Made by a program: the position numbers and the translations under genes
DNA from: Bact-19 sp038319215
GTDB taxonomy: Bacteria; Bacteroidota; Bacteroidia; Bacteroidales; ML635J-15
Length of the DNA: 16,410 nucleotides
Reading direction: 5' to 3'
Assembly (NCBI GenBank): GCA_038319215.1
Contig: JBBQCZ010000085.1
Location: forward strand, 1-16,410
Notes under the pieces: model-generated
Seen by the model: the letters and a program-made list of their open reading frames with translations, nothing else
Told to the model about the DNA's origin: nothing
Database searches by the model: none
Shown here: positions 1 through 5,759 of the stretch, one piece after another
How positions within the stretch are numbered: the first letter of the stretch is position 1
Layout of the letters: each line of letters opens with the position of its first letter

Positions 1-113
1 TATTTGAGAATGGAAAATTTGTTGGCAACGAACCTATTGTGCCAGAAGAACCAGAAGTAATGAAATTTAATATAGAAGAATCCTCAACCGACGAGGAAGA
101 TGACTCTGATTAG
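1..113 (+). CDS. 3' end of an unidentified gene with acidic C-terminus
   Basis: The reading frame starting at base 3 is open from the left edge to a TAG stop at 111-113. The 36 visible residues read FENGKFVGNEP followed by a Pro/Glu stretch and end in an acidic tail, STDEEDDSD. No family can be recognised from so short a piece. A small hairpin about 28 bases after the stop (141-159) fits a transcript end, which supports this being a real gene terminus. The gene lies upstream of the transposase locus, so whatever unit it belonged to may once have continued into the lptB region. What is seen is only the open frame and its acidic composition; no function is claimed. Confidence 0.6.
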   Translation, partial: FENGKFVGNEPIVPEEPEVMKFNIEESSTDEEDDSD

Positions 114-140
114 TACTATAAATATAGTGGAAATTCCAAT

Positions 141-165
141 AGACATGGAAAAAATGTCTTTAATT
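141..165 (+). terminator. possible terminator after the left-edge gene
   Basis: A perfect 6-bp stem (AGACAT at 141-146 with ATGTCT at 154-159, loop of 7) is followed by TTAATT. It sits 28 bases after the stop codon at 113. The stem is short and A+T-rich, so this is only a weak rho-independent terminator candidate. Confidence 0.35.
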
Positions 166-181
166 TGCTCAATCAACACAA
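160..181 (+). repeat. 22-bp direct repeat, copy 1
   Basis: These 22 bases, beginning TTAATTTGCTC and ending CAACACAA, recur exactly at 421-442. The first 14 bases occur a third time at 1265-1278. In the second and third occurrences the motif forms the right end of the 207-bp repeat. This isolated first copy therefore looks like a boundary sequence of the element, or the remnant of an earlier copy, lying outside the present left repeat. Confidence 0.7.
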
Positions 182-227
182 TTTGGATATCCCTTATATT
201 ATTAGAATGAAAACTAATTATATTCTC

Positions 228-434
228 CTCGCGCCCCTTCAGGGCTTGTAATTCGTAGTCGTTGCAAACACGCAAAAGGCGGTACCTTTTGCTTTGTCTC
301 ACGCCCCTTCAGGGCTAACAAAAAATTGAATTTAAAAATTAGTCTCGATTGATATTAATTACGATATTCCGGCACCATTTTTTATAGCTAATGATTTTTG
401 TTGTAAAATCTAACTAATTGTTAATTTGCTCAAT
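228..434 (+). repeat. 207-bp direct repeat, left copy
   Basis: This segment aligns without gaps to 1072-1278 at an offset of 844 bases, with 7 mismatches in 207 positions (about 97% identity). It contains two REP-like palindromes (232-246 and 302-316), a hairpin between them, and about 118 bp of A+T-rich spacer ending in TTAATTTGCTCAAT. Such identity in non-coding DNA implies a recent duplication or joint mobilisation. The palindromes and hairpin are intact here, while the right copy carries a mutation in each. Confidence 0.9.
232..316 (-). repeat. REP-hairpin-REP module 1
   Basis: Two copies of the palindrome CGCCCCTTCAGGGCT lie at 232-246 and 302-316, 70 bases apart in the same orientation. 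Read on the - strand each is AGCCCTGAAGGGGCG. Between them lies a hairpin with an 8-bp stem (GCAAAAGG 272-279 with CCTTTTGC 285-292, loop of 5). This is the doublet architecture expected of REP sequences mobilised by a RAYT-type transposase: two short palindromes framing a structured spacer. The assignment to a REP family is inference from form and from the neighbouring transposase. Confidence 0.75.
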
Positions 435-442
435 CAACACAA
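421..442 (+). repeat. 22-bp direct repeat, copy 2
   Basis: Exact second copy of the 22-bp sequence at 160-181. Its first 14 bases are the right end of the left 207-bp repeat. The remaining 8 bases (CAACACAA) extend beyond that repeat and are absent from the third occurrence at 1265-1278, where AGCCC follows instead. Confidence 0.7.
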
Positions 443-471
443 CTTTGAACCTTTGTAGATTTTTTATTCGT

Positions 472-554
472 AGCCCTGAAAGGGCGAGAGTACTGAGCCA
501 GATGCTCCGCATCTGGCTAATATGAAAAAAATAATTTGAAGCCCTGAAAGGGCG
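472..554 (+). repeat. REP-hairpin-REP module 2
   Basis: Two exact copies of AGCCCTGAAAGGGCG at 472-486 and 540-554, 68 bases apart, in the orientation opposite to modules 1 and 3. Each forms a GCCCT/AGGGC stem with a GAA loop. Between them lies the strongest hairpin in the window: a perfect 10-bp stem (496-505 with 509-518) closed by a TCC loop. The hairpin sequence is unrelated to that in module 1, but the size and arrangement are the same. The module ends 64 bases before the transposase start codon. Confidence 0.8.
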
Positions 555-618
555 AAAGAACAAAAATTATTTTATTAACAAAATATTTATTATTTTTAGG
601 AAACAAAATACTAAAACT

Positions 619-1071
619 ATGCCTCAATCTTTATCAAAAGTTATTTTGCATATAACATTTAGTACTAAGAATCGCCAGAAATTAATTGACGAAAAGGTAC
701 AACCTCGACTTTGGGAATACATTGCAGGGATTTGTAGAGCACTTGATTGTAATCCAATTATGGTTGGTGGTTATGTCGATCACGCACATGTATTGTGTTT
801 TTTGTCAAGGAAAATAACTATTAGTGAGCTTTTGGAAGAGATTAAAAAGAATTCATCTAAATGGATAAAAACTGTTGATTTAAAATATTTGAACTTTTAT
901 TGGCAAGGTGGATATGGTGCTTTTTCTGTTTATTATAAAGATGCCGATGTCGTGATTAAATATATTGAAAATCAAAAAGAGCACCATTCAAAAAAGAGTT
1001 TTGAGGACGAGTTTAGGCAATTGTGTATAGAGAATGGTTTGGATTTCGATGAAAGATATGTTTGGGATTAA
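619..1071 (+). CDS. IS200/RAYT-like HUH (Y1) transposase
   Basis: This 150-residue protein belongs to the IS200/IS605 TnpA (Y1 transposase) superfamily of single-strand DNA nucleases. It opens with the family-typical LSKVILHITFSTKNR. The HUH metal-binding motif is H55-A-H57 within VDHAHVL, and the probable nucleophile is Tyr115 in YIENQ, with Gln119 as the usual metal ligand. All key residues are present and the frame is intact at full length for the family, so it could be active. The known chemistry is cutting and rejoining single-stranded DNA at hairpins by a 5'-phosphotyrosine intermediate. There is no neighbouring TnpB/IscB. The flanking REP-like palindromes suggest the REP-associated (RAYT) type rather than a plain IS200, although the short length is also IS200-like. 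The stop codon is separated from the right-hand palindrome by only 4 bases. Confidence 0.85.
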   Translation: MPQSLSKVILHITFSTKNRQKLIDEKVQPRLWEYIAGICRALDCNPIMVGGYVDHAHVLCFLSRKITISELLEEIKKNSSKWIKTVDLKYLNFYWQGGYGAFSVYYKDADVVIKYIENQKEHHSKKSFEDEFRQLCIENGLDFDERYVWD

Positions 1072-1278
1072 CTCGCGCCCCTTCAGTGCTTGTAATTCGT
1101 AGTCGTTGCAAGCACGCAAAAGACGATACCTTTTGCTTTGTCTCACGCCCATTCAGGGCTAACAAAAAATTGTATTTAAAAATTAGTCTCGATTGATATT
1201 AATTACGATATTCCGGCACCATTTTTCATAGCTAATGATTTTTGTTGTAAAATCTAACTAATTGTTAATTTGCTCAAT
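1072..1278 (+). repeat. 207-bp direct repeat, right copy
   Basis: Right-hand copy of the repeat at 228-434, beginning at the base after the transposase stop codon. The 7 differences include one change in each REP-like palindrome (G to T at 1087, C to A at 1150) and two in the central hairpin, which drops from an 8-bp to a 7-bp stem. The spacer after the palindromes has only two changes. This copy looks as if its structured parts have begun to decay while the spacer stayed nearly identical. Confidence 0.9.
1076..1160 (-). repeat. REP-hairpin-REP module 3 (degenerate)
   Basis: Palindromes at 1076-1090 (CGCCCCTTCAGTGCT) and 1146-1160 (CGCCCATTCAGGGCT) each differ from the module 1 unit by one base. 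The hairpin between them is GCAAAAG (1116-1122) with CTTTTGC (1130-1136). The orientation is inverted relative to module 2, so modules 2 and 3 face each other across the transposase gene. Confidence 0.7.
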
Positions 1279-1306
1279 AGCCCTGGTATGTGCGTGTCGA
1301 AGGGCC
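1279..1306 (+). repeat. possible interrupted REP palindrome
   Basis: Directly after the right 207-bp repeat, GCCCT (1280-1284) and AGGGC (1301-1305) could pair around a 16-base loop. The arms match those of the 15-base REP units (AGCCCTG and AGGGCG), as if the loop had received an insertion. It may mark the right end of the element, or be chance. Confidence 0.3.
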
Positions 1307-1385
1307 GTCCTCCGTCTCCCCACTTCCACAATAATTAATTCACAACTTTTTTTTCCCCTTCTAGTTTCTATCTTCGCTCTTTTTC

Positions 1386-1393
1386 TATCTTTG
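1386..1393 (+). promoter_or_regulatory. TAnnTTTG -7 box before lptB
   Basis: TATCTTTG matches the Bacteroidota sigma-A -7 consensus TAnnTTTG. It lies 17 bases before the lptB ATG, followed by an A-rich leader. A clear -33 TTTG element is not visible at the expected spacing. Confidence 0.5.
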
Positions 1394-1410
1394 TAAAAAA
1401 AACACACAGA

Positions 1411-2136
1411 ATGAAACTGCACACTTCAGGATTAGTAAAAAGCTATGGAAAACGAACAGTTGTAAAAGGTGTAAGCGTTGAGGTTAATCAAGGTGAAATT
1501 GTTGGACTACTTGGGCCTAACGGAGCGGGTAAAACTACGACCTTTTATATGATAGTTGGTTTAATAAAGCCAAATGAAGGTAAGATTTATCTGGACGACC
1601 TTGATATTACCAAAGAACCAATTTATAAACGTGCACGAAAAGGCATTGGATATCTAGCTCAAGAGGAATCTATTTTTCAACAAATGTCGGTTCAGGATAA
1701 TATAAAAGCTATTCTTGAAATGACGAAATTGAGCAAAACTGAACAATTAAAAAAGACTTCTACCTTGTTGGAAGAGTTTGGACTAACGCACATTCGTAAA
1801 AGCAAAGGCTTTCAGTTGTCTGGTGGAGAAAGAAGAAGAACTGAAATTGCGCGCGCATTAGCGATAGATCCATATTTTATTTTGTTAGATGAACCTTTTG
1901 CTGGTGTTGATCCAATTGCAGTAGAAGACATTCAAAAAATTGTGCGCCATCTAAAAGAAAGAAATATTGGTGTTTTAATAACCGACCACAATGTTCACGA
2001 AACACTTACAATAACAGACCGTGCATATCTTCTTTTTGAAGGAAATATTCTTAAAAGCGGCACAGCAGAAGAGTTATCTGAAGACGAGCAAGTAAGGAAA
2101 TTGTACTTAGGCGAAAATTTTGAATTAAGACGATAA
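1411..2136 (+). CDS. lptB: LPS export ABC transporter ATP-binding protein LptB
   Basis: A 241-residue single-domain ABC ATPase, the usual LptB length. It is the cytoplasmic engine of the LptB2FG complex that pulls lipopolysaccharide from the inner membrane into the Lpt bridge. Visible motifs: Walker A GPNGAGKTT (35-43), Q-loop Gln84 in YLAQE, signature LSGGERRR (136-143), Walker B FILLDEP with Asp160/Glu161, and the switch His193 in ITDHNVHET. The text GVDPIAVEDIQ and ITDHNVHETL is characteristic of LptB rather than of LolD or the LivF-type importers. No other lpt gene is in the window. The start is fixed by the N-terminal MKLHTSGLVKSYGKR and the promoter box 17 bases upstream. The transposase locus lies directly upstream, but lptB appears to keep its own promoter. 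Confidence 0.93.
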   Translation: MKLHTSGLVKSYGKRTVVKGVSVEVNQGEIVGLLGPNGAGKTTTFYMIVGLIKPNEGKIYLDDLDITKEPIYKRARKGIGYLAQEESIFQQMSVQDNIKAILEMTKLSKTEQLKKTSTLLEEFGLTHIRKSKGFQLSGGERRRTEIARALAIDPYFILLDEPFAGVDPIAVEDIQKIVRHLKERNIGVLITDHNVHETLTITDRAYLLFEGNILKSGTAEELSEDEQVRKLYLGENFELRR

Positions 2137-2159
2137 TCGGAATAATTCTTAAACATAAA

Positions 2160-2187
2160 AATAATCTGCAATTAGATTTATTCTTTT
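2160..2187 (+). terminator. weak terminator candidate after lptB
   Basis: AATAATCT (2160-2167) can pair with AGAT-TATT (2174-2182, one bulged T) around a 6-base loop, followed by CTTTTAC. The stem is all A+T apart from one G-C pair, so attenuation or chance is as likely as full termination. Confidence 0.25.
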
Positions 2188-2189
2188 AC

Positions 2190-2197
2190 TAATTTTG
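2190..2197 (+). promoter_or_regulatory. TAnnTTTG -7 box before the SulP gene
   Basis: TAATTTTG matches the TAnnTTTG consensus and ends 25 bases before the ATG at 2223. It suggests the transporter has its own transcript rather than depending on lptB. No convincing -33 element is seen. Confidence 0.45.
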
Positions 2198-2222
2198 CAA
2201 TCGTTTTCAATCAAACTTTAAA

Positions 2223-3863
2223 ATGAAAGAAATTTTCAAGCCAAAGTTTTTCAGTGTTTTGAAAGATGGCTACACAAAAAAACAATTTTCAAAAGATTTA
2301 TTTGCAGGAATAATAGTTGGGATAGTTGCGCTACCACTTGCGATTGCATTTGCTGTTGCATCAGGAGTTTCCCCAGAAAAAGGTATAATCACAGCAGTTA
2401 TTGCTGGTTTTATCATTTCATTTCTTGGTGGTAGTAGAGTGCAAATTGGTGGGCCGACAGGCGCTTTTATAATTATAGTTTATGGTATTGTCGCCACATA
2501 CGGCGTTGGCGGATTAATGATTTCAACGATTTTAGCTGGTATTATGCTTATTGCATTCGGGCTACTAAGACTCGGTTCTCTATTAAAATACATTCCCCAC
2601 CCACTCATTGTAGGATTTACAAGTGGAATTGCTCTGATAATTTTTTCAACTCAAATAAAAGATGCTTTCGGATTACAAATAGATTCGATTCCGGCAGATT
2701 TTATCGGGAAATGGGGCACTTATTTTCATTCATTTACTAGTGTAAATTATATTGCACTAATTATTACTATTGCTACTATTCTGATTAGCATTTTCTTTAA
2801 TAAAATCACAAATAAAATTCCTGGCACATTCGTAGCAATTATTTTTGCAACTGCAGCAGTCGCAATTTTTAAACTTCCTGTAACAACTATTGAAACTTTA
2901 TTTGGCAATATTTCAGGTAAAATATCATTAGAAATTCCAGCAATTGACTGGAGTAATATTAGTTATTACTTTGCTCCAGCCCTTACCATTGCATTATTAG
3001 GAGCAATTGAATCCTTATTATCCGCGGTTGTAGCAGATGGAATGATAGGAAGTAATCACCGAAGTAACACAGAATTAATTGCTCAAGGGATTGCAAATAT
3101 AGTAACTCCTTTCTTTGGCGGCATACCTGCAACAGGTGCTATTGCTAGAACGGCAACTAATATTAAAAACGGAGGTAGAACTCCAGTAGCAGGAATAGTT
3201 CATGCAATAACCTTATTACTTATTCTGCTGTTTTTTGGAAAATATGCGAAGTTGATTCCCATGTCCTGTTTAGCTGGGATTCTAATTTTAGTTTCATATA
3301 ACATGAGCGAATGGCGGTCGTTCAGATCTATATTAAGAGGTTCGGCATTCGACATAATAATACTTCTTACAACTTTTATTTTAACTGTTTTAGTTGACCT
3401 TACCGTTGCTATTCAAATTGGAATTATTCTTTCTGCAATACTATTTATGAAACGCATGGCTGACAATGGACAAGCAATTTTGAAAGATAAAGATTCTGAA
3501 ATCATTGAAAACTACGGTTATCTTCCCAAAGAAATAGAGATTTACGAAATCAGTGGCCCATTCTTTTTTGGGGCAGCAAAACACTATAGCGAAGTACTTA
3601 AAGGACGACCATCATCTACAAAGATATTGATTATCCGAATGAGATATGTGCCTTTTATTGACGCAACTGGAATTCACAATTTTAAAGAAGCAATAATTGA
3701 CCTTAAAGGAAGTGGTAAAAAGATTTTTATTTCAGGTGTTCAACCCGGAGTAAGAAAAGAACTGGAAAAAGCCAGAATTGCTTTTTTAATAGGGAAAGCA
3801 AATATATGCGACAACTTTGAAGAGGCTCTAACAAAGGCAAAAGCAGAAATAAATAAAATATAA
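2223..3863 (+). CDS. SulP-family anion transporter with STAS domain
   Basis: A 546-residue inner-membrane transporter of the SulP (SLC26) family, full length. About residues 20-410 form the hydrophobic transporter core, with family landmarks IGGPTGAF (about 76-83), GAIESLLSAVVADG (about 259-272) and TGAIARTATNIKNGG (about 302-316). Residues about 436-540 form a cytoplasmic STAS domain that includes DATG (480-483), the loop corresponding to the phosphorylation-site region of anti-sigma antagonists; here a Thr takes the place of the usual Ser. Known family substrates include sulfate, bicarbonate and C4-dicarboxylates, and sequence reading alone cannot choose among them. No carbonic anhydrase or sulfate-assimilation gene lies nearby to help. 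The DUF486 gene starts 35 bases downstream on the same strand, so the two may be co-transcribed. Confidence 0.9.
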   Translation: MKEIFKPKFFSVLKDGYTKKQFSKDLFAGIIVGIVALPLAIAFAVASGVSPEKGIITAVIAGFIISFLGGSRVQIGGPTGAFIIIVYGIVATYGVGGLMISTILAGIMLIAFGLLRLGSLLKYIPHPLIVGFTSGIALIIFSTQIKDAFGLQIDSIPADFIGKWGTYFHSFTSVNYIALIITIATILISIFFNKITNKIPGTFVAIIFATAAVAIFKLPVTTIETLFGNISGKISLEIPAIDWSNISYYFAPALTIALLGAIESLLSAVVADGMIGSNHRSNTELIAQGIANIVTPFFGGIPATGAIARTATNIKNGGRTPVAGIVHAITLLLILLFFGKYAKLIPMSCLAGILILVSYNMSEWRSFRSILRGSAFDIIILLTTFILTVLVDLTVAIQIGIILSAILFMKRMADNGQAILKDKDSEIIENYGYLPKEIEIYEISGPFFFGAAKHYSEVLKGRPSSTKILIIRMRYVPFIDATGIHNFKEAIIDLKGSGKKIFISGVQPGVRKELEKARIAFLIGKANICDNFEEALTKAKAEINKI

Positions 3864-3898
3864 CACACACACAATCTGAAAAGCAGTAACAGTAAGTT

Positions 3899-4267
3899 AT
3901 GAAAGGCCTTTACACAATTCTTCTATTGGTCTTATCCAATACTTTTATGACCTTTGCGTGGTATGGTCATTTGAAGTTTAAAGAAATGCCTTGGTTCGCA
4001 AAACTATCATTATTTGGTATTGTTTTGTTAAGTTGGGGAATCGCTTTATTTGAGTATTTTTTTCAGGTTCCGGCAAACAGATTGGGATACAAAGGAAACG
4101 GTGGACCATTTTCTCTAGTTGAGTTAAAGGTAATTCAAGAAGTTATTACTTTAATCGTATTCGTTATTTTTTCTTTGGTGTTTTTTAAAACCGAACAATT
4201 AAGAACAAATCATATTATTGGATTTGCATTTCTAATCTTAGCTGTTTATTTTATTTTTAAAAAATAA
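3899..4267 (+). CDS. DUF486 / DMT-like small membrane protein
   Basis: A 122-residue protein with four predicted membrane segments (about 4-21, 34-53, 77-97 and 104-120). It matches the DUF486 family, distant relatives of the drug/metabolite transporters: LSNTFMTFAWYGHLK near the N-terminus, SWGIALFEYFFQVPANRLGY in the middle, and LKVIQEVITLIVF. Length is normal for the family. Its function is not established; small DMT proteins often act as homo- or heterodimers in the inner membrane. It follows the SulP gene by 35 bases without a visible terminator, consistent with a two-gene unit. A functional link to anion transport would be inference only. Confidence 0.85.
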   Translation: MKGLYTILLLVLSNTFMTFAWYGHLKFKEMPWFAKLSLFGIVLLSWGIALFEYFFQVPANRLGYKGNGGPFSLVELKVIQEVITLIVFVIFSLVFFKTEQLRTNHIIGFAFLILAVYFIFKK

Positions 4268-4586
4268 GCACCAAATCATTCATTTTATTTCTTGAATCAG
4301 CATTTATTCTACATCGCTGTTGTTTACTCCCGAATTTATCGAAAATAAGAGAATTACTGAGTATAGCGTGGTGTAAAATTCCTTCGTTTTTGTAACCTAT
4401 GTTTCTAAGTCGAAAGATGAAAGGTTTAATTTATTTAACATTCCATCGTCCGTTATTCCGTTGAATAAAGACATTGGGACATAAATAAAAATATATAGAA
4501 TCATAAAAACACAGCATAGATTTAAAGCGTATTGAGCTTTTTTTTGTTCAGGCTTGCAGTTATTCCATAGTATTTATAACCAATGC
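4268..4586. other. convergent intergenic region, no gene seen
   Basis: This A+T-rich stretch lies between the ends of the + strand DUF486 gene and the - strand phosphatase-family gene. Open frames are short: the longest one examined, ending with a TAA near 4483, has about 34 codons, no family resemblance and no suitable start. No tRNA-like fold or repeat was recognised. The only structure noted is a short hairpin with a T-run at 4524-4545. Confidence 0.6.
4524..4545 (+). terminator. possible terminator for the + strand SulP/DUF486 unit
   Basis: AAAGC (4524-4528) pairs with GCTTT (4536-4540), and the T-run continues to 4545 (eight T in total). It lies 257 bases after the DUF486 stop, far for a terminator, and the stem is only 5 bp. 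It is kept because it is the best + strand candidate in this convergent region. Confidence 0.3.
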
Positions 4587-5666
4587 CTATCTTCTTTTTA
4601 AATCCACATAAGTTGGTAAATGGTCGCTAAATCCACCATGAAATTTAAAACCAATGTAAGTTCTATTTGGTCTTTCGCCAGTAAATTTATCATCGGGTTC
4701 CATTAGAAAAGCTGCCTTAAAAACATGAGCATCATCAGGAGTGGTATAAATACTACCAACAGTATCAAGCAATGCTCCCGAAACAACTATCTGGTCTAAT
4801 ACTCCCCACTGTCCATTATATTTATGAGTTCCTTCCTTTTTAACTTCCTGAAGATAATAAGATAAATTATATAGTTTATCAGATTTAATATTATCAAACT
4901 CTGTATTTGCTTTAAGAGACTCTATCAAGCTTCTATCGGTAGGGTAATCATTTAGATCGCCCATGATAATAATGTTTGCCTGCGGATTTACATTTAAAAC
5001 AGAATCGGTATGTTTATTAACTAGTTTTGCAACAAACATACGTTTATCTTCGGTTTCCATTTGTCCTCCCCAACGTGAAGGCCAATGGTTAACATAAACA
5101 TGCAATGTATCTCCCATATCGGTAACCCCTTGCACATATAAGATGTCTCTTGTTGTTCCAGAACCTATACTTGCTGGCAAAACCACTCTAATTGCACGCT
5201 TAGTTATTGGAGTAAAATAATTAGAACGATAAAGCAAAGCAACATCAATACCTCTAGCATCTGGAGATTCATAATGAATAACTTTATAGTCGGTTTTGTA
5301 AAGTGGAGTATAATTCAATAAATCATCCAAAACCTTTTGACTTTCCACTTCGCTTAGACCCACAAGTTTAGGCAAGTCCCATTCACCTAGAGCTACAATA
5401 ACTTTATAAATATTGCTTAACTTTTGTTTGTATCTAAACTCCGACCAATAGCGAGTTCCTTCAGGTAAAAATTCATTATCATTTTTTTCTGGATCATCCT
5501 CGGTATCAAATAAATTCTCAGTATTATAAAACATAATACGATAAGCAGTATTTGTAAATTCTGGATTCAATTTTTTCTCTTCTTCAGCAGATTTTTTCCC
5601 ATTAAAACAGGAAACAAATGTGAAAATAAACGATAAGCATATAATGCTATAAGCAATTTTTTTCAT
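4587..5666 (-). CDS. endonuclease/exonuclease/phosphatase-family lipoprotein
   Basis: A 359-residue protein with a lipoprotein signal peptide (lipobox FVSC, acylated Cys20) and a complete EEP (DNase I-like) metallo-phosphoesterase domain. Catalytic-site residues can be followed in order: Asn48 in FYNTENLFD, Glu106 in LSEVE, Asp141 in RGIDVALLYR, His194 in VNHWPSR, Asp237 and Asn239 in GDLND, Asp291 in LDQIV, and Asp348-His349 in SDHLP. All are present, so an active Mg-dependent phosphodiesterase or phosphatase is likely. The family covers nucleases, sphingomyelinases and inositol phosphatases, and the substrate is not readable here. After Cys20 the chain runs FNGKKSAEEEKK; the acidic cluster could act as a surface-export signal as in other Bacteroidota lipoproteins, but this is inference. 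The gene has its own upstream -7 box. Confidence 0.88.
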   Translation of the reverse strand: MKKIAYSIICLSFIFTFVSCFNGKKSAEEEKKLNPEFTNTAYRIMFYNTENLFDTEDDPEKNDNEFLPEGTRYWSEFRYKQKLSNIYKVIVALGEWDLPKLVGLSEVESQKVLDDLLNYTPLYKTDYKVIHYESPDARGIDVALLYRSNYFTPITKRAIRVVLPASIGSGTTRDILYVQGVTDMGDTLHVYVNHWPSRWGGQMETEDKRMFVAKLVNKHTDSVLNVNPQANIIIMGDLNDYPTDRSLIESLKANTEFDNIKSDKLYNLSYYLQEVKKEGTHKYNGQWGVLDQIVVSGALLDTVGSIYTTPDDAHVFKAAFLMEPDDKFTGERPNRTYIGFKFHGGFSDHLPTYVDLKRR

Positions 5667-5687
5667 ACTTCAATTTTGCCAAATTTA

Positions 5688-5695
5688 CAAAATTA
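5688..5695 (-). promoter_or_regulatory. TAnnTTTG -7 box before the EEP lipoprotein gene
   Basis: On the - strand this reads TAATTTTG, 21 bases before the ATG at 5666. A second identical octamer lies at 5710-5717, 22 bases further upstream on the same strand. Either could serve; the nearer gives a leader of roughly 15 bases. Confidence 0.5.
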
Positions 5696-5759
5696 ATATG
5701 CTAATAACACAAAATTAATAAAATTTATGAAAAAATGGTACAAACTGAAACCCTAATAA

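Noticed and set aside
84..302. Reverse-strand open frame of 72 codons near the left edge
   Set aside because: It overlaps the terminal part of the + strand gene and then runs through REP palindromes and the 207-bp repeat; the apparent peptide is a translation of the palindrome.
228..1160. CRISPR-like array from the repeated GCCCT...AGGGC units
   Set aside because: Units are short palindromes in both orientations, the pair spacing is about 70 bases with related rather than unique intervening sequence, and no cas gene is present.
2223..4267. A dedicated bicarbonate or sulfate uptake operon
   Set aside because: SulP substrate cannot be read from the sequence and no carbonic anhydrase or sulfate-assimilation gene is adjacent.
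4385..4483. Possible relic coding segment between the DUF486 and EEP genes
   Set aside because: Only about 34 codons are open, no family similarity is recognisable, and no start codon with a promoter is seen.
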